A stretch of DNA of 64,000 bases from Amblyornis subalaris (taxonomy: Eukaryota > Chordata > Aves > Passeriformes > Ptilonorhynchidae): positions 1,623,462 through 1,687,461 of the forward strand of contig JACAXG010000056.1 of the NCBI GenBank assembly GCA_018881555.1, in the 5' to 3' direction. The translations under genes and the position numbers were made by a program. This document shows positions 12,794 through 64,000 of this stretch, one piece after another; within the stretch, counting starts at the first letter, position 1; each line of letters starts with the position of its first letter. Under the pieces are notes generated by a model. It searched no databases. It saw only the letters and a list, made by a program, of their open reading frames with translations, and was not told where the DNA came from.

Positions 12794-15700
12794 ATGTATC
12801 TCAAGGTATCCAATATTAGTCCAGTCATCTTGCATTTCTGGCATGTTTTGGAGACAAGCTGCTCTGATATTAACACCTTCTTCTGTCAATGTTGTGCAGA
12901 GCAGTTGTTANGAAATACCAAAATTTCTCCCATTATTCAGAGGAAAAACTTCCCACAGATAAAAGGCAAGGTCCTAAATATTTCACAAGCATCAAAACTC
13001 ACCAGAAGAGCATAGTGAAGGCTTCTGCTTCTCCATTATAATGGAGAGTACATTACAATGGACAATGCAACCACCACCCACCTGCTCAGAGGAACTCTAC
13101 CAAACAGTGGAACAACCTGTGCTCCTTCCCACCTGACCCAGCTCAGGGCTTCACATCACTGGCCTATGCCAATCTCATCTGCAAATACCAGAAATGATGG
13201 TGACACACACCCACTCCTGCCACCTGGCACTGGGGTTATAATGGCCACAGAGAGGAAAGAGAAGCAAGTGCAGTAAAATCTCAATCCACAGCAGTTTTCT
13301 TCAGCACAGGGAAGCACTAAGGTTTCTGCTCTGCCTAACCAAATAAAACACAAAGTGTTTATGTTCTTGAAAGATACATAATTGGCATGCAACGTTTAAT
13401 GGTAGGCAGGTGTTTTTCTCTAATCATTAATCTGGAGCAAAGCAGAAGGCTACTGGCAACAAATGAGTAAGGTTCTCCTAAAGGTTTGGAGTAATCTGTG
13501 CACATTGTTTAAGTTTAACTAATTGCTAATTCACATTAACAAGACACTAAATGAGGACAAACATTAACAGATTATGATTCAACTGGACAATATCAAGAAA
13601 TACAAAACGGAAGCTAATTTTTCATCTTCCTTTTATACCACCAAGGGACAAGGAAAAAATAAAGATGATACAATACAAAACTTCTTAGTAGATCCAACTT
13701 TGTACTTCCTATTGAAGAATAGACTGCTAGGATTTATAAGATCTCTAAAAGCAAAGGTGTATAGGCAATTAAACTAAATTTAATTAAATTAAGACTCGGC
13801 TTTATAACTTTTTATGGTAGGTTAAGCAGAAGACATATATTAACCTATTTTTCAAGAAAAAAGTACAACCTTTGTATATTAATAACCATACCCAGGAATA
13901 ACAATAACCATAAATATTTTGTTTAATTTAGCAGGAAACTACAGATTTTAACAACTTCAAAAGATCATTAGCTTAGTCCTCATCTCCACATTTATCACGC
14001 CAACATTTACACTATAAATCAACAGCTGCAGCCTAAAGTTGAAAACATGCCAGAAATATGCATAGGTTGTATCAATATTTGCACATGGAGCCTTGAACAT
14101 AAATTAGTTGACACTCAACACTTCAAGCTTCCTCTCTGAAGTTGCAATATTTAAAGGTTAAAGATTAGACATGCTCCCTCTTGTGTTAAACTAAGAATAC
14201 ACGAATACATGCTGTTTTCTCTGACATGATGGTTGCTTGGCCATCTGTTCCATTAAGCAACCCCTTTAGCTTTGGCTACTAATGTCTGACAAACCTTCAC
14301 CAATAACCCTCCAATTTAAAGACAGACACAGTCTGAGCACATAACCTGTATCCACAGAGTAGCTGTGTTACATTAAATTAGCTACTGTATTATCAGAAAG
14401 GACCATTTAGAGATAACATATAAACAAAACCTGTTGCAAATAAGTGTTTTGGACAAATACATACATGAATTGATCAATTACATGGCAAGTCACACTTCTT
14501 CAATCCCTATAAGCATCATTGAATTAAGGTATGCCCGGTTCAAGCTGTTCAGTAGCATTAATCATGGGGAATACAGAAGCGCAAATTTCCTTCTAAACAT
14601 TAGCTTACAGGATATTTAAGACAGACAGGAACAACAGGAATATTTTACAGTGCCACATAATTATGTTTGTAAATACAGCAACAACTGAGAAACTTTTCAA
14701 TCCTCCACCCAAGAAGCTCAGGCTGAACCATTCCCTGCATAGAACCTTAACGGAGTCAAAATCTCCCTTACACAAATCCTCTTGCAGGATCTGGCCCCAA
14801 GATCGTGTCTAGACATGAACATTAGCCCCAGGTGTAACTAACACAAAAGTTTTTACTCATCCACTTCTTAAACAAAAGCTTTGTACCTGGTTTGGGCTTG
14901 GTAAATGATGTTTAGGCATACACTTGCTGATCATGGTCAGTATCAGGCTGAATGCTCAGGCAGCTGTGAGTAAACGTAAGTAACTGGTTCACAGTCAAGA
15001 GCTGAAGAGAGTCTAACATGCAACTACGCTACTTTCTGCCTTTCCTTTTTATTTATCCCCAGCCCTTCGTGGTGGACAGATGCTCTCAAGGAAATGAGGT
15101 CTGTGCACACAGGATATAATACCACCAAATATTCTAAGACATATACTTGTTAAGTATGGTTTGCTCTTTCAAATCATGAAAGTTAAGCGTGTTCATTCCT
15201 CCTGAAAGTATTGGTGTTTATTTTCCTACAGTCTTCTGAAGACTAGAAAAAGCATAACCACAATGTTTGAAAAAGAGAGAAAAAAACCATCGTGATTAGT
15301 GATGGATACAGGTTTTGGGGGTCTCTTTGAAGCCTCAAACTCCAGCAGCACGCTGCTTGAAGTGCATCTGCTGCCAAGGCATCAAGAAACCAAACTTTTG
15401 ACACTGACTTCAGCAACAGAAGTAAGTTTAGATTTACTGCACGTACTGCACTGTTGCTACACACCTGATGGGATGAGGGTCTGTCCCAGGGCCCCGTGTC
15501 CCGCACTGAGGTACCCAGGTCACTGCGAGGAGCCGAACATCGAGACACTGCCCTCTACACATTACACAGAAAGGACCTTCTATATTCACAGCCGAGGAAT
15601 GATACTCCAGGAGTGCTTTTATTCCCTCACACACACAAGTGGGAAGTCTGCAGGATCGGGTCCCTTTTTTTTTTTAATGGAAGCACTCACGTATGTGTGG

Positions 15701-16307
15701 CAGAGGAATTACTGCTCGCTTAAACCGGTGCCTGTCACCTTACAGGGAGCGAACAGAGGTCAGCGGGTCACGCAAAGCCTCTAAACGCGGCCATGGAGCT
15801 CCACAGCTCCCTGGGGATCCGGCCGGGTGCCCGCGAACCNGCCCGCACCGGCGAGAGGAGCCCCGGACTCCGCACCTGTGGCGCCCGGCGGTACCGGGCG
15901 GTGTCGGGGGCGGCAGTTCCGCTCCCCAGCGCGGCTGCGGTGGGCAGCAGCACCTGCGGATCCCATGAATGGGCGGCCAGAGACCTCGGCGGCCGAACGG
16001 AGCCACCCGCCCTCCCCACCCCGACCCCCGCGGGGCGGGCGGGACCGGCCCGGCTGACGGCGGGAACTGCGCCCGCCCCGCGCCTCCGCTCACCCGGGAA
16101 ACTCGGCGCCGGCCCGGAGAGCCGGGGGCAGGGGGCTCCCGCCGTCTCCGCTATTTAAACCTCTTCCCGCCGTCTCCGCCTCACTGGCTCGCACTCGCTC
16201 CCTCCGCCCCGCGGAACTCACGGGGGGCGGCCCCGCCTCTCCCGATGTACACAGAGCCACACGCCGCCCGCCGCCCCGCCCGCCCGCCTGCCCCAGGCGT
16301 GCCGTCC

Positions 16308-16312
16308 ATTGG
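16308..16312 (-). promoter_or_regulatory. Inverted CCAAT box
   Basis: ATTGG within GTCCATTGGCTCAG, the classic NF-Y context on the - strand, about 660 bases before the MAEA start codon and within the island. It points toward the possible divergent transcript but NF-Y acts in either orientation. Confidence 0.5.
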
Positions 16313-16427
16313 CTCAGCAGCCTGCCCGTCAGCGGGAGGCGCAATCGCGTTGGCTGGCGGCGCTGCCCATCAAGTCAAGCCCCGCCTCTCGCCCCGCCCC
16401 TCCCCTTCCCGGACACCTCGGGGGGTG

Positions 16428-16445
16428 TTAAAACGGCCGTTTTAA
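16428..16445. promoter_or_regulatory. 18-bp perfect palindrome in the promoter
   Basis: TTAAAACGGCCGTTTTAA is a perfect inverted repeat with no spacer. It contains two back-to-back AACGG/CCGTT units, the core recognised by MYB-family factors. It sits in the MAEA island about 530 bases before the start codon and between two inverted CCAAT boxes. Its role is unknown; a dimeric factor site is the natural guess. Confidence 0.5.
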
Positions 16446-16501
16446 GTCACCAGCAAAATTTACTTTTAGGCCCCGCCCACTGAGCCCCAGAGAAGGTTCT
16501 G

Positions 16502-16506
16502 ATTGG
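16502..16506 (-). promoter_or_regulatory. Inverted CCAAT box
   Basis: ATTGG within TCTGATTGGGAG, about 470 bases before the MAEA start codon. Second of three inverted CCAAT boxes in the island, consistent with an NF-Y-dependent promoter. Confidence 0.45.
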
Positions 16507-16720
16507 GAGACGGGAAATCGCTCTCTGCCGCCACTGGGTGGCTGGGTGTCCATAACCCCCCGAAATCCCGCCTATCCCGATGCCGTAATCCCATTTGATT
16601 TGTCCGCGGATCCACACGGCCCCGCCCACCCCCACACCGCCGCCCAGTCAGCCGCGGCTTCTCATGCTTTAAAGCGGGGCCAACACTCGCGAACGGGGAA
16701 CGTGAGACAGCGCGGAGCTC

Positions 16721-16725
16721 ATTGG
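16721..16725 (-). promoter_or_regulatory. Inverted CCAAT box
   Basis: ATTGG within CTCATTGGTCGGC, about 250 bases before the MAEA start codon. It has a strong NF-Y-like context and is the closest of the three to exon 1. Confidence 0.5.
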
Positions 16726-16792
16726 TCGGCGCGCCGTCGCTCTCCCGCCGGCACCGCCCCCGCGGAGCGTACCAAGCCGCGGCGGTGCGGGT

Positions 16793-16804
16793 GGGGGGGG
16801 GGGG
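16793..16804 (+). repeat. 12-base G homopolymer
   Basis: An uninterrupted run of twelve G in the MAEA promoter, about 170 bases before the start codon. Length is likely variable between individuals and prone to sequencing error. Confidence 0.8.
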
Positions 16805-16917
16805 AGCGCGTGGCGTTGGTTCGCCCCGTGTCCATGAGGGCCGGGGCGGGGCGCGGGCCGTTTCCCGGCATGCCGCGCGCGCCGTAGGTAGCTCCCGCCG
16901 GGACGCGCTGGGAAGGA

Positions 16918-16952
16918 GGGCGGGCGGGAAGGAAGGCAGGGAGGGAGGGGGG
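16918..16952 (+). promoter_or_regulatory. G-quadruplex-type tract next to exon 1
   Basis: Runs of three or more G at 16,918, 16,922, 16,926, 16,939, 16,943 and 16,947, separated by 1-10 bases, satisfy the usual G-quadruplex pattern on the non-template strand. The tract ends 20 bases before the start codon, so it overlaps the core promoter or a very short 5' leader. Confidence 0.55.
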
Positions 16953-16972
16953 AGGCCGGTGCCCGATTCAAG

Positions 16973-64000
<47,028 letters not shown>

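Larger units (their letters stand above)
11371..15700. other. Non-coding stretch between the two CpG islands
   Basis: No recognisable exon on either strand. It contains an octamer at 11,701, a CR1 tail at 12,735 and ordinary AT-rich sequence. The 161-codon open frame starting at 15,299 on the + strand has no family resemblance and runs into the CpG island; I do not call it a gene. Confidence 0.6.

Noticed and set aside
15299..15784. 161-codon + strand open frame upstream of the island
   Set aside because: No recognisable domain or ordered codon pattern; length is possible by chance near GC-rich DNA.
1..16000. CTBP1 coding exons on the - strand expected from human synteny
   Set aside because: I looked for the conserved second-exon motif and the first-exon peptides and found none.
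16328..16370. - strand ATG with MGS start that could recall the CtBP1 long-form N-terminus
   Set aside because: It reads MGSAASQRDCASR then stops and has no splice donor in frame; it does not match the CtBP1 start.

Overview
The window is vertebrate nuclear DNA, most probably from a bird. The dispersed repeats are of the avian CR1 LINE type, with the typical 3' end (GGTCCCTTCCAACCC ... CATTCTGTGATTC) and reverse-transcriptase remnants. The only gene I can read with certainty is MAEA, the orthologue of human macrophage erythroblast attacher, a subunit of the CTLH/GID E3 ubiquitin ligase. Species cannot be told from sequence alone. Isolated single Ns are scattered through the window, one of them inside a coding codon.

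Layout. 1-10.9 kb: AT-rich DNA with no recognisable coding exon, one short CR1 relic (about 3.96 kb) and a back-to-back pair of perfect hairpins (5.32-5.36 kb). 11.0-11.4 kb: a small CpG island flanked by octamer motifs, probably a second promoter. 11.4-15.7 kb: no gene seen, one CR1 tail at 12.74 kb. 15.7-17.5 kb: a strong CpG island that is the MAEA promoter, with GC boxes, three inverted CCAAT boxes, an 18-bp perfect palindrome, a G-quadruplex-type tract and a YY1/TISU-type element on the start codon. 16,973 to the right edge: MAEA on the + strand, eight exons readable, about 46 kb of gene, with intron 1 alone nearly 18 kb. CR1 copies sit at 20.1-21.0, 21.3-21.7, 26.8-27.1, 27.4-28.95, 29.9-30.4, 40.5-40.8 and 61.8-62.3 kb.

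The seven standard exons join in frame to encode residues 1 to about 300 of the usual 396-residue protein: N-terminal helical region, LisH, CTLH and the start of the CRA-like region. The last roughly 96 residues, including the RING-type domain, lie beyond the window. The eighth exon (51,889-52,002) is a 38-codon, phase 0/0 cassette. It would insert 38 residues into the middle of the CTLH domain. Its 3' splice site is buried in a perfect 8-bp hairpin and a perfect 12-bp hairpin lies 110 bases after its donor. The final readable donor (63,387) is a perfect U12-type (minor spliceosome) 5' splice site.

In human, CTBP1 lies divergently upstream of MAEA. I expected it on the - strand at the left but recognised no CTBP1 coding exon, so the left 16 kb could be CTBP1 intron 1/promoter or intergenic DNA. 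The best leads in the window are the structured cassette exon, the U12 intron and the TISU-type start.
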